From positions 73,399,558 to 73,463,557 of the forward strand of contig NC_134825.1 of the NCBI RefSeq assembly GCF_004210375.1: 64,000 nucleotides of DNA. Direction: 5' to 3'. Source of the DNA: Tachypleus tridentatus (taxonomy: Eukaryota; Arthropoda; Merostomata; Xiphosura; Limulidae). The position numbers and the translations under genes are program-made. Positions 47,301 to 61,215 of this stretch are shown piece after piece (position 1 is the first letter of the stretch; each line of letters starts with the position of its first letter). Under the pieces are notes generated by a model. That model saw only the letters and a list, made by a program, of their open reading frames with translations, did no database searches and was not told where the DNA came from.

Positions 47301-50300
47301 TCTGTTATAGAAGACTCATCTGGTTCCTGAAAGACTGACCAAGTAATACGCTGCCACAACCAAAATAGAATGTTTGAAATGTAAAGTGAAAGACCCTGTT
47401 TTATATAATATTGTTTCTTCCAAGTATTGCAATTTGTCGTGTCGGGAGGTCGTCTGACGAGTTTTTTAGCTGCATTCACGCTTGTACGCCAAGGCCCTAT
47501 CCATTTTTTAGACAATTCAGTTTCAGTTTCTAAAGTGTACATGCTTTTCAGAGGAAAACAGTCAACTGAAATAGAGTATCCATCAATAATATAATAAATA
47601 AATTCTTCACCCTAAAATCTGAATACGATAATAAGTAATTTAGTTAACCATTAAAGTATTTGAAAATAAAATTCAATCAAAAATGTTTATTCACATTATT
47701 ATAATTTTATCTTCGCCAACTATTTTAATGTTATCCATAATATATAATAAAAACATACTTACCCTGCTTGCTGTGTAGAGCGATCAAAAGACATACTGAA
47801 AAGCTTAAGAAAAGAACAGCTAATAGTCCAATTAATAAGAGGCATAGAAGCGAAATACCTATGAACAGAATGGATATATAATATATTTTGAGAATAGAGA
47901 AGATAGATAAAACATAGTGGAATTACATCAGTTCCAATAATTTAAATCTGTAAATAATTTTGAAATATATGTTTGAACAACAAGATTTTATTGATAAAAA
48001 AATCTCACCTCTTCTTCTCAGGCCCTTTAATGTTGTATTCATAAGATTCGTTACGCAGGGGTAACAACTTATTTCTGTTAGTGAAGACAAAGGCAATTTC
48101 CATATTGTTTTCTCATTTTTTTCCAGGGTATAACTTGTGTTTTGTGGCTGCTTTAAAGAGAAATTTGCAGAACTGCTCGCCTTTAAGATCCTCGTTTTTG
48201 AAAGAAAGTCACTAATAGATTCCGGAACTGTAGTGTTCGATTTGCTCTGACAATATTCATGTTGTATTATTGTAGAAACGTTCCTCAGTGATGGTGCTGA
48301 GCGACTTTTTATCCGGAACAACGTGTTCTTCGTGTCATAAGCACCTTGGTAAGTTTTGCCACTAAGCCACAAATGACATTTTTCTATTGAACTTTGTTTT
48401 ATGAGATTTATATGATTAGTGTATTCCATAATAGAAAGACCATCATTCAACTCGTATAAAGACCGATTTTTATAAACATTATTAAATTCAGTTTCCAAAG
48501 AAGCACACCCAGTGACAAAAACGGGAAAATCTAATATTGAGCTTTTTGACTTTTGGTTTCTTCGACATAAAACGTGATTTTTGATTGCATTATCGAAGGG
48601 CAACTGGGCATTGTTGTTCTCACGTTGGTTTCCAGAAATTTCTTGAATGGGGTAGTTAGTGTATTCAAAAGTCGTTTCGTTATCGTTTTTTAAACTTATG
48701 TCTATCATTTCGTGAAAAGCATTTTCATCACTTTTTGTGTGTTTCCTCTCAACTGACGTAAAATTTCTCTCAAGCAGATTCAAACTATTATTTGATTTAC
48801 TGTTTTTTGAGCATTTAGAAAGCTCGTCTTCTAACCACGAAATGCAAACTTTTTCAGGATTTTTTTCGCAGATTTTTCCTCGAAACTCATCGTTTGCCGA
48901 ATAACAATAGTAAGCAGCCACTAAATTACTTCTGTCATTGGTCTGATCCCCTAAAGATTGTTTTACGTCATTCCGGCTCGTGATTTCACTCGCGCTATCA
49001 TCACTTGATACTCTTGAACTGGTATGCTTGTATTCTCGGTCTTGCGAGCACTGCAAACAAAAGGATCTTTCACTATTAGTATTTGTAGTGGCTGTATGTT
49101 CACTCTCAGTGTCGTCGTTAGTACTGCATATACATGTTAGTTGTGAATTCTGTTTATCATAGAAATTATAATCTTCGAAGCTTGCGTTTACCCAGTCAAC
49201 ATTTGTATTGATTATTTTATTATCTTTTTTCGTTGCGTAACTTTCTGTAACATCATGCTGAGAAAATATATCATCCTGTCTGACTTTATAAGCACAATTA
49301 GTTTCTTTACACTGTTCAAAATCGTTCCGACATTTTTCATCAGACTGCGTCTCACGAAATGCTGTATGATAATTAACTTCAAAAAATTTCTTGTACTGAT
49401 CTGATTTGCTTAACAAGTTACAGTTGTTTACGTGACAGCTCCCGCCATCCATGGTATTAATAATTCTACCATTCTTCTCGTTGTCCAATGACCCAGTCTC
49501 AGCCTCATTTTTGTCAGTACATGACAGGATATGGCAACGTGTGTCTCCGTATTCCAGTTTATTAATAGACGTCGTGGTGTGGTTTATTTTCTGCTTCACT
49601 GTATCGTTTGATGAACTTGGTCCAAGATATACATTTGTAGAACATGTACAAGACAATGCGCTAGCGCTTGAAGAACTGGAACCCGAAGTATGTTGTTCAA
49701 TGCTTAGTCCAGATTCCTCGTCTGAGCTATTTTCAATAAAACTGTAGTGAATATCAGAGTCAAAATGAGAATAATGAAACTGCTCAGAAGCTGCACTTAA
49801 AGCAATGTCTTCCAGTCCTTCCATATAACTATCCCATTCCAATTGTATGTCATCAGAGTCAGCTTTATGACCTATCCAAACGAAACAGGAAATTCATAGA
49901 AAGGGAATTTAAGCATACCTCACAAGTATGATTTATAAGTTGCAATGATATTAACACAATCTCTTTATTTCTTCAAAAGGTTAAACTTCAGTTTTTGATT
50001 TTTTTTACATTAACAAAATTATCTATAAAACACTTACACCACTAAAACTAATAAACCTAATTGTTAATTAAAAATGAAAGGTAGTATTTTCATTAGTTTT
50101 CAAATATAAAATGATATATTTTGATGTAAATTCATTACTATTATTCCTGATAAGTTTACATAACGAGATACTCACATATATGATAATTTGGTTTAAAGTG
50201 TGTGATTTTGTTTTATAAACAATTTTATTTCAAATTGGATAAAAACACAGGAACGCCACTGTTAACTGAAACAGCAATGTGTAGCCAAAATGGCCATATA

Positions 50301-53300
50301 TTGACTGTTTGACATAACGTTAAAATGAAAATGTGTGCAGAGCCTCCTATACTCCTTATGGGGAAATAAACTGAACTTCAGTTTAGATGCCTTTTAAAAC
50401 AATAAAACATTATATTTAATGTAATCTTAATACGCGTAAGCATCATGTTACAAGAGATTTAGACATAATTACAGCATTCTGTATCCGAACAGACGTCATT
50501 TATACGTCTCACAAGTAGTTGAAAAATGCAAGAGAAAAATTCAGAATTTTGGAGCTCTCAGCCACTAAGGCCTTAAATGAAGTCAGACTGTATCATGATT
50601 TTTTTTCCAAGTTAGGTGCCAAAGACATTTACTATGACTATTCTTTTCGAAATTGTAAATTTTAGTTTTTAAAAGTGCTTATAATTCATATGACTGAACA
50701 ACATTGATAAAGAAAACATCAAAATTATTACATCGAATTTAAAAAAAAATTCAACTACACAAAATGTTCAATGCCATTAACATTACAAAAATAAATATAA
50801 GATCATGCAGGTAAAATGTTTTGCAATCTCTGTCTCAAAGATTTTAATAATCAGACGTACGGTATTTCAAGAGAGAACTTGTTAATTTAAATGTGACCTT
50901 GTATACCATCTTTTTACTATTCATTCTTTAAATTTTGAAACCATTCCCACAATACTTATTTATTATACCTCGCTTTTAACACGTTTTGTTTACGCTATAA
51001 ACCCAGTCATCCTAACTGTAAATATTCGTTTACTGTGCATTTCTAGATTCACTTGTTTTTTAAAACTTATCAATCGATGGATTTCGTTAACGTTGTGTTA
51101 GTTTTTGAATTTCGTGGAAAGCTACACCAGAGCTATCTGTGCTAGCCGTCCCTAATTTTTCAGTGTAAGACTAGAGAGAAGGCAGCTCATCATCACCACC
51201 CACCGCCAACTCTTGGGCTACTCTTTTACCAACGAATAGTGGGAATTACCGTCACATTATAGCTACCCCACGGCTGAAGGAGCGAGCACATTTGGTGTGA
51301 CGGGGGTTCAAACCCGCGACCCTCAGATTACGAATAGAGCGCCTTAACCACCTGGTTAAGGGCGACCATGTTTCGTGTGAAAGGGACTTGAACCCACGAT
51401 TCTCAGATTGCGAGTCGAGCGCTAACTACCTGCTCTGCCGGTGTTACTGAGAAAAAGCACCGTCAAAGAAAACATTATCTGTCATTTATGTGACGAGCCA
51501 TCCAATATTCACACACACTTATAAACGCCCGGCATGGCCAGGTGCGTTTAGGCGTTCGACTCGTAATCCGAAGATCGCGGGTTCGAATTCTGGTAGCACC
51601 AAACATGCTCGCCCTTTCAGTCGTGGGGGGCGTTATAATTTGACGATCAATCTCACTATTCGTTGATAAAAGAGTAGCACAAGAGTTGGCGATGGGTGAT
51701 AATGACTAGCTGCCTTCCCTCTAGTCTTACACTTCTAAATTTGGGACGGCGGGCGCAGATAGTCCTCGAGTAGCTTTGCGCGATATTCAAAAAACAAACA
51801 AAACTTATAAACAAATATAATATTCGTAAAACATTTTTGTTCATTTAACAATGTCTTAAACACATAATGAATACAAATACAAGCAAATTTAACTGGATTA
51901 GTGAACTTATAGAATATCGATAGCTCTTGACGAAGCTGTAATAGAGAAATATTGAGCTAATAAAGTTACATTCTGGAGATGTAGGTCGTGATTTTATTTA
52001 AGTTTATAAATATAGATAGGTTTTGAAGAAAATGAGTCTTCAGTAGGTTTTTCTTGGATTTTTCTCCTTATTTGTACGACTTTCCATCGCTGTTGGAAAC
52101 GAATGAACCTCCTGAAAAGTTGGATTTCTTTAAATATCTATTAACAGTAGAAGTTATAATTTTCCTGTACTTACAACTTATTTTTAATAGGAACTGAACT
52201 CCTGATTTAAGCGTTATAAATCCGAAGACTTACCGCTCTTCCAGCGAGGGACGTTTGACAGGTGCTTCCCTCCTCTTAGCCATTCCCATTTGTCGCAGCC
52301 TTTTATATTCGAACATTTTATTACCTATGACACAATCTTTCTGCATCACTCTATTGGAATCAGGTTATTCTAATGTGTTCGTGCAAATCATCACGTGTCA
52401 ATTATCCACCAACAGGAGCATAGTACACTCAAGTGACGCATGTTACTCCCTCTATGCGCCTCTACCGAACTATCACTTCGAAGTTTGATGGATGATGGAA
52501 TTAGCAGGAGGAAAGATGAGAAATGTCAATGGAGGAAAGTACCTACTGGATATACATTTTCATTATAGAGAAACTATAACTTCCGATCAGGTACTTCCCT
52601 CTCTCACAAGATTAGCTAGAATCCCACTTTGATTTGGAGGAGGTATCTATGCAAGTAAAGAACAGATGTACCCACCAAAAGCGTTCAAAGGATACCTGAA
52701 TAAAGGAAAGACTCAGATCAGAATATTTGAAGAGGGAAACCACACCACTTCTGAGCCAAGTATACTCTTTGCCCATGTGTGGAATGTGTAAGATATTAGA
52801 AAAGAAAATGAGAATAGCACATTCGAGGAAAGTGATTTAACCAGAGAAAGATCTGGTAACTCAATTCCACAAAAAGAAAATCGAGTAAACAAGGAACAAG
52901 TAAACAAACTCTATGGTTTAGAGTGACAAGAGTATGGTGGTCCATACTTGGAAAGTCAACTGTGTCCAAAGCCTCCTCGCAGGACAATGACATCTGAGCG
53001 AGGGCAGGATTAGGATCATACCATCTTCACCTAAAACCAAAGAACAGGGGAAATGAGAAACACCCCGATCATGGATATGACACAGAATTAGCTATGAGCT
53101 ATCAATCCAGGAATTTGGCATCCATTTTCCAAAGGAATTTATCGCCTGCAGCCCTGAAACAAATCACATCCATCTGAAGGACAAAAACATCCACACAAAG
53201 AGAAAATGAAGAATAGAATAAACAATCTCACATATCCCTGCTGTGATCCACAACATAGAAGGAGAAATTGAGGGGAAAAGATAGACATATATAACCCAAA

Positions 53301-56300
53301 ATCTGTCAGGAATTATATTGATGGGTTTCATCTAAATCTAATATCAACATACCGGGTACCTACATCTACATGAAAATAGGATGAGGGGTACCAATCGAAG
53401 GAGTGAACTGCATTTTGATGTTTTAATTCATTGTATGGTTAATCACAGATCAAAGTAAATGCCGTCTACACCAGCAGAACACCACCACCCTACTCTGAGC
53501 TGAATTGTTATGGCTCATCCAGCAGGGTGCTTCTATGACAGACCATCCCAGCAGCTTGTAACTAGTAAGTAGCAAGGACTTTTGTATTCCACTAGAAGGA
53601 GGGAAGCTGAGAATGCACTGTAGAGCCTGGACGAATGTAAATACCAGAGACAGTGTAATGGGGAATCACAAAACCCTATTTTAAAAACAGATCATACTGT
53701 TTTATTTTATCAAACCATGGCAGAGATTGGCATCTATTTCCTCCTGCTTTACCCATGAAGTCCATGAGTTGTACAGCCTGGTATGGGCCAATTTATGAAG
53801 CAAATACTGCAAGATTATTCACTTACAAGCGGTCTTGTGAAACACCCCATCTCAAAGGTGAGTGTGTGATGCCACGAAAAAGAAAGCATTAGTCGACATG
53901 GCGTGCTGTGTGGATTTAAATATAGATAATACCTGGTCAGGCACCTCTCACCACAGTGGGATCCAAGTGATGAAGGTATAAGGAAGGGGCCTCTGAAAGC
54001 AATTAAAGTATAAATAACGACTGACCCAGTGTAAGAGTTGCACTGAAATTAGAAATATAGCCAGGCGAAAATCCGAGGAAGCTGAAGCCACGGCATGATG
54101 TAAGTAATGGAAGATGAATGTGTTTGAGTAAGGAAGGAATGATTTAGATAAAGGAGAAGATAAGTATGGTGGTAAACAAGCCAGACAACCCACGCTCACA
54201 TGCTATACGAAGGAAATAAATTAAACGACATGATAATTTAAATTTAAAGAATACGATGAAATAGGTTCAAATAGAGGTAATGTAAGAGAATGAAGGAAGA
54301 AGAGCAGGTCACCCCAGACGTCGACGAATCCAGAAGGAATGGATTAACAAAATAGGTACGGGATAAAGAAAACTCTGTAATAATGGGAAATATTACAGGT
54401 ATGGTATAAAGTGCCAAATAACCTAAAGTCGAGGACACTAACGACCTCCAATTGAAAAACCACGTGAGAAACTTAGAAACACCAGCAACAGTGGGACACG
54501 CAGAAAGTTCTGGAGTCTGAGCTCCTATGTGAAAGACCTTCCATTTTCACCGATACACTTCCATGGAGGAAGAACAGCTGAGCTGAACCAAATTAAAAGC
54601 TATGCAACAGGAAAAACCAGATCACCTCGCCAAGAACAAGACAAAATCCAGGCATGAAAATGGAAGACATGAAGTGCAGGAGGCAGAACCAGTAACCAGG
54701 ATAGACAAAAGAGGTTAATAATAAGATAAGTGGTACAGGAGGGAATAACTGTAGTTGGAGTAAATGAGGAATTTATGGTTGAGCTGGCTAGAAGGGAACA
54801 ATTAGAAGAATCTGGCACAAAGTGGCATGAATAAAGAAACTACCCAAAAAGCAATCAAATATGGGTATAAGGAAATAGGTATTGAAATGACCAATCCTGA
54901 TTGAAAACATCCGTACCCAAAGCCTGAAAATAAGGGGGTTAATGGTGATTGAGGGTAGTTGCCAATACAATGGTGTTACGAAATCCCCACAGTTTGTGAA
55001 GCCACTTGTAAACAATAGGATGAAGTGACCACTCCATCAGGTTAATCTTGCTAGGTGGGAAAGACGATTCACCACAAGTCAGAAAGCATCCAGAATGTAA
55101 CACACAATTTAAACAAATGTATTGCGTGTGGACCCAGTGAAGGAGATTCAAGGTACAGGGTGTTCGGAAAGTCACTGTGCAGTTTTGTAATCATATGTCT
55201 ATTCAGTCTATTTCAAGCTAGCAACTGATAGCGGTGTTTAGAAACAAAATAAGAAGGATCCAAGCCTGTGTTGATGCCAACGGGGTCACCTTCAACATTG
55301 TTTATAATTTCCATTCATAGTTACCTCCTGTATTATATATTGAAACATGTCTGTTAATAAATATATAAGTGCACAGTGACTTTCCGAACACCCTGTAAGA
55401 AAACAAAGGAATCTTGACTGGGTGTCTTCTTGGTAATTGATATAAGCCATCCTATTCAGTTGTTGAAATAAATAATTAACAGACAAGAAGCTCTAGAAGT
55501 ATGTGTAGTGACCACTCATTAACAGACCAATGGCATGTAGACTCCAGGTGATGAATCCACACATCTCTGCCCTGAAAATATGCATTTGTAAAGAGATGTA
55601 AACCTGAATGAAGAGAAGGAAGCAGTACACTTGCAGATCTACGAGTCTTGTCCAACCATCAAAGGAAATCGTCAACAAGGGAAGGAGGAATGGTAATAGG
55701 AGCATCCAATGGATCCAAAGCAAAACTCCATTTATCTTACAAAGTCCACTGAATGGAGCACATATATGCACATCAATGGGGATTAGTAGTGTTATACAAG
55801 ACCACGTCCCCAAAATAAACAGAACCTCATATATAGAAAGTGAGGGAGCAGACAGAGCATTGGAAATAGACAATTACAGACTGAGATAAGTGTTGAAAAG
55901 ACACCTAAATGCGCCAAGTATTGGGAAGGATACAGAAAGGATATATCCAATGTGATCAACTAGCCTTTCTGAACAGCTTCGATAAGCTGACGAGTATAAC
56001 TGGCCACCTCCTGTTTGGAATGGGCCAGAAGTAGCTAGTCACCTATGTAAACGTGAATGCAGCCCAGAGCATAAGATGATGGGCAAATGCTCTCATCACT
56101 TGGAAAAAAACATAAGGACTTGTAGGCAGCCTAAAAGGGCAGGGTGCAAAATTGGCACATTATATCTCAATGGATGAATCAAAGATAAGGGCAAGATCGT
56201 AGAGAGATGGGAATATACAGATAACACTGGGGAACACTTTTTCAGTAACTTTGAGTTGCATTGGATATTTTAACTGATTCTGAAGGAGTTTTAGGCGCTG

Positions 56301-59300
56301 ATTTCAAATCTGAAATTAGTTTTTCTCTACAAGCTCTAGTTTGTATGCAATTTGAGGCTAATGAACTTGCAATGTGAACTTGAAATGTGAACTTGCGTAA
56401 ACCATGTATAAGCATTTTCACGTCCATTTTTTGAACAGTCACCTTGATAAGTTCCCTGACAACCTGGGGGCTGTGAGTGACGAACAAGGAGAATGATTCC
56501 ACCAAGACCTAAAGGTCATGGAAGAACACTACCAAGGGCGCTGGGATAAAAGTATGATGGCTGACTACTGCTGGAGCATTAAACGAGATTGTCCAGATGA
56601 AGTGTACAAACGCAAATTCCTACCTGAATAAAATACACAAACAAATTGATAAGCTATTCCTATAATTTCCTATAATAACGAAACATTAAAAAATAAATAA
56701 AAATGTCAAATTGCATAAAACCTGTAGCTTGCAGACAAAAACCGACTTCAGATTTGTAATCAACACACTCAAATTGACTATAGAAAGATCTTTTTTTAAA
56801 TGCAACAAAATGAGTGTTCCCCAGTGTAATCATTGAAGTCATCCAGAGAAAATTCCTACCAAAATGTGAAGTCGAATTTCATGGTAAAACATGAGTGATG
56901 AAAAAAAAGGATCGAAGCAAAACATATCAATGATGTGATGATGAAAAACCCACTTGAAGTAAAAATGTATTCTCAAGACATTTGGTATGGTTAACCTGAA
57001 AGTGACCTAAGAAGGTCGAAACGTTGTTCTGTACTTTATTTTAATTAAAGTGTTAATACCTATACCAGTTATCTTGAAAATACAGACCAATGACAGACCT
57101 CCAGTCCCCAGTCGTTTTGGAAATTACAAACAAATGAGAGTAAAAACCCAGTGGATGATGTGAAAAAGGTCCTGTACTGCCTCTGATAGACACTGGAAAA
57201 TTATGGGGTCCTGAAGAGAAGGGAAGAAAACGGGCTCCTGGACCAAGGAAGGTGTAGAAAAAAAGGGAATTTTTAAGTCCCTCTGGCCAAAGCTGAAGAA
57301 CCCAAATATCGGTGGTTAAATGACACTATGGATGAAAGAAGGCCACAACTCGAGCTCTCACTGGGCTCAAACCCGCCAGATAGTCACTATAACTGTTGGC
57401 AGAACATTGTGAATGATCAAGAAAATTAAAAACCAGAAAGAGGGACAGCTAAGAGCTATATAGAAGAAGGACCAGTAGCTGGAATCGGCGCTACATTGGA
57501 CTGAGATAAATGGCCTATCAGATGTGAAAGAGTAGATTGTTGCTAGACAGATATCATCCGAGTCTTCAAGTACTCGGAGACTATACCAAAGATGAAACGT
57601 CTTAAAACAGAGCCATATGCAAATCCTGGAGATAAGGTAAGTGGGTTTGAGATAAGATAGTGTCACGATTTAAAAGGTCCCAACAACAGATAGACTACAT
57701 TTGCAAAGCCAGAGCTGAAGACGATAAACAAGTTAACATTGAGGTAAGAAGAGAGAGGACGTTTTCAGAAAATCCTTGAGAATTTCAGTGAAGAGCCTCG
57801 GGCAGGAGATGAGTTGAGGGAAGCTTTGTTTGTTTGTTTTGAAATTCGTGCCAAACTACACGAGGACTATCTGTGCTAGCCATCTCTAATTTAGCAGTGT
57901 AAGACTAGAGGGAAGGCAGTTAGTCATCATCACACCCTCGCCAACTCTTGGGCTACTCTTTCACCAACAAATAGTGGGATTGATCCTTACTTATAACGCC
58001 CCCACGACTGAAAGGACATACATGTTTGGTGTGACGAGGATTCGAACCCGCGACCCTTGGATTACAAGTCGAGTGCCTTAACCACCAGGCCATGCTAAAA
58101 ATTTGACTTTTAGAAAACACAGTTCATTAAGACAAGCGCAATTGTTGTTTCCAAAACCGAGAATTCTGATTATCTAATATTCGTATATTTTACCATTATG
58201 GAAAAAACGTGAATGTTAGAGCACAACGTTATTCTGCTTGGTTGTACGGCAAATGCTATCCCCCAATAGCCATATTTTATTATATTAATTTCCCGGCTAA
58301 AATAGAAAAAAAAATACATATTTCTTATATTTCAGTTTAAGTAGGGGAATATAACACGAGTTTCATATTAAATCTTCTTTACTGTAATAAAATAAAAATG
58401 TTAAACTATACAAAGTTATATAACGTGACCATTTTAGATAGTTCATTCTTTTATTGAATATAAGAAATATTTGTTATTTTCCCATTTTAGTCAGTAATAT
58501 TAATATAAAAAATGTAGCTGCGGGGGACATTTGTTTGGGAACAGTTTTCTAGGGGGTGCAGTTGTGAAGTTATCATTCCACCCCTTTCTAGGTTTGCTTA
58601 ACTTAGGACAAAGTTTAAAGTACTTCATTGATTCAAAGCTTCTTATACTTCTATAGATTAAGGAATAAATCTAGTGTTTTCGCTGGTACAGCGGTAACTC
58701 TGCGGAATAACAACAATCAGGGATTCGATTCCTCTCGGTGGATTCAGCAGATAATCCACTGTGGCTTTGATTTAAGAAAATACACTATAATCTAATATTT
58801 ATTTTGTCCAAAGTAAAACCTTTAAATATTAAAAAGGCCCGGGATGGCCAAGCGTGTTAAGGCGTGCGACTCGTAATCTGAGGATCGCGGGTTCGCATCC
58901 CCGTCGCGCCAAACATGCTCGCCCTTTCAGCCGTGGGGCGTTATAATGTGATGGTGAATCCCACTTTTCGTTGGTAAAAGAGTAGCCCAAGAGTTGGCGG
59001 TGGGTGGTGATGACTAGATGCCTTCCCTCTGGTCTTACACTGCTAAATTAGAGACGGCTAGCACAGATAGCCCTCGAGTAGCTTTGTGCGAAATTCAAAA
59101 AACAAACAAATATTAAAAATAAAATAGAGCGCCAATAATCATTAATTTTATATATAAAGTATTTGTTTAAGTAAAAAAGTGTTTTTTATATAGCTAAGCT
59201 CGATAGTTTACAATTTTCTTTGTTTGTAATTTCATTTATATACTAAATATTTCTAGCCTAGCTTCTTGTAAGTAATCTGTGTAACATAATATGGTAATAT

Positions 59301-61183
59301 TAATTACGCTATTAACAGTTCAGTTTGTTTGTTTTTAATTTCGCGCAAAGCTACTCAAGTGGGCTATCTGTGCTCGCCGTCCCTAATTTAGCAGTGTAAG
59401 ACTAGAGGGAAGGCAGCTTGTCATCACCAACCACCGCCAACTCTTGGGCTACTCTTTTACCAACGAATAGTGGGAATTACCGTCACATTATAGCTACCCC
59501 ACGGCTGAAAAGGCGAGCATGTTTAGTGCGACCGGGATTCGAACCCGCAACCCTCGTATTATGAGTCGAACGCCTTAACCCACCTGGCCATGCCGGGCCT
59601 AACAGTTCAGCTGCAGGCATCTGACAAAAAAAAAAAAAAGATCCGTTAGGGACTACAGGACTCAGCAACAGTGAAACAAACCCGTATTTTAAGATATTCA
59701 AAAACAGGCTTAATACATCGCTAATTAATATTTTATATCTCTCCTTACTTGTCACATAAAATGATTTATTTTTCCGTCGAGGAGATAGTCTTTGGGCTTT
59801 AAGATTTTTTGACAACACCTTTTTATCAGTCACTCGCGGTCTTGCCTATAAACAAAACAATGAAGTCTCAGTATTCGTAAACACCATTAGGAAAAACACA
59901 CAACAGATTCTTAAACCATTAACATGTTTATATAAAATTAAAAGACTGTTATATTGAAAATGCTGTATTCAGGTAATTAAACAAGTAGCTTTTATAATTC
60001 TTTGTTTTTTTAATTTTGCGCAAAGCTACACGAGAGCTATCTGCGCTAGTTGTCCCAAATTTAGCAGTGTAAGACTAGAGGGAAGGCAGCTGGTCATCAC
60101 TACCAACCGCCAACTCTTGGGCTACTATTTTACTGACGAATAGTGGGATTAACTGTCACATTATAACGCCCCACGGCTGAAAGGGCGAGCATGTTTGGTA
60201 TGACGGAGATTCGAACCCTTAGCCCTCTGATTATGAGTCGAGTGCCTTAACTACCAGGCCATGCCGGGCCATTTTTATAATTCCATCCTTCATTGTTGTG
60301 AAACTAACGACAATTTCATAACGAGTTAGGTAAGTGAACAACATGAGTATACTTAGCTGTTGTATTTTTACTTCAGAAATACTACAGTTATTTTTAATTG
60401 TTATTTCTCTCTAGTTTAGATGTTACTGAGTTATGTTCTTTTACATCCATTCAGTTACTGTAGATTATTAAAGATTTTAAACCATTTTTTTTTACTTGGA
60501 GTGACTCAGCTGTAAGTTTGAGGGCCAATAACACTAACATTCGGGGTTCATTTGTTGGATTTTGTGCTATCTGCGTTAGCCGTTTCTAATTTTGACGTGA
60601 TAGACTGTACAGATGTGAGCAACTTATATCTCGCAAACGAAACCTGACTTTTAGATTCACTAAATAGTGCTCTAGAATCTCTTAGTCATTTACACACACA
60701 CAAAACTGCACAGTGGAGTATGTGCGCTATGCACACCACGGGTATAAAACATGAATTTATTTAGAGTTATAAGCTTTCAGGTTTACCATTGAGTTTCCGT
60801 AGATTTATTTTTTTTTTTCATTTCAGTGGCATTAAATGTAGTAAGACAATAATATATCTAATACAAATTGAGGTGGTACCTTCATGATGAGGAAACATTA
60901 CATAAATAGTGCAACCGACTGCTTAAAATTTATATCTTTTTCACATATTATGTATTTCTATGAAAACTGGTTAATGGATTTTAGAACAGCGCAGAGAGAA
61001 ACAACAGAAGCAGACAAATCGGACGACTTCAGTTGCCTGATCTTCTTAACACTCCTACGAAAAGTGGGGCCTAATAGGCCCCAGAGCAACTTGAAAGGTT
61101 ATTAATATTAGGCTAATAATTTTGTATTTAAATGAAATTGCCATTTAAATCCATTAATGAATGGATTAACGAGATTCACACTA

Positions 61184-61215
<32 letters not shown>

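Larger units (their letters stand above)
52300..57825. other. T-poor, purine-rich block of unknown origin
   Basis: The plus strand is markedly rich in A and G and poor in T over about 5.5 kb, with higher GC than the rest of the window. Short open frames on the minus strand (Ser/Phe/Leu-rich) are what such composition produces by chance and show no family. It lies in the 9.9-kb intron. Two MITEs (55156-55395, 56225-56826) and a fold-back module (56967-57083) are embedded. An ancient large repeat or retroelement is possible. Confidence 0.5.

Noticed and set aside
52713-55873. Cluster of hydrophobic minus-strand open frames in the T-poor block
   Set aside because: Purine-rich plus strand makes Ser/Phe/Leu-rich minus frames by chance; no splice or family support.
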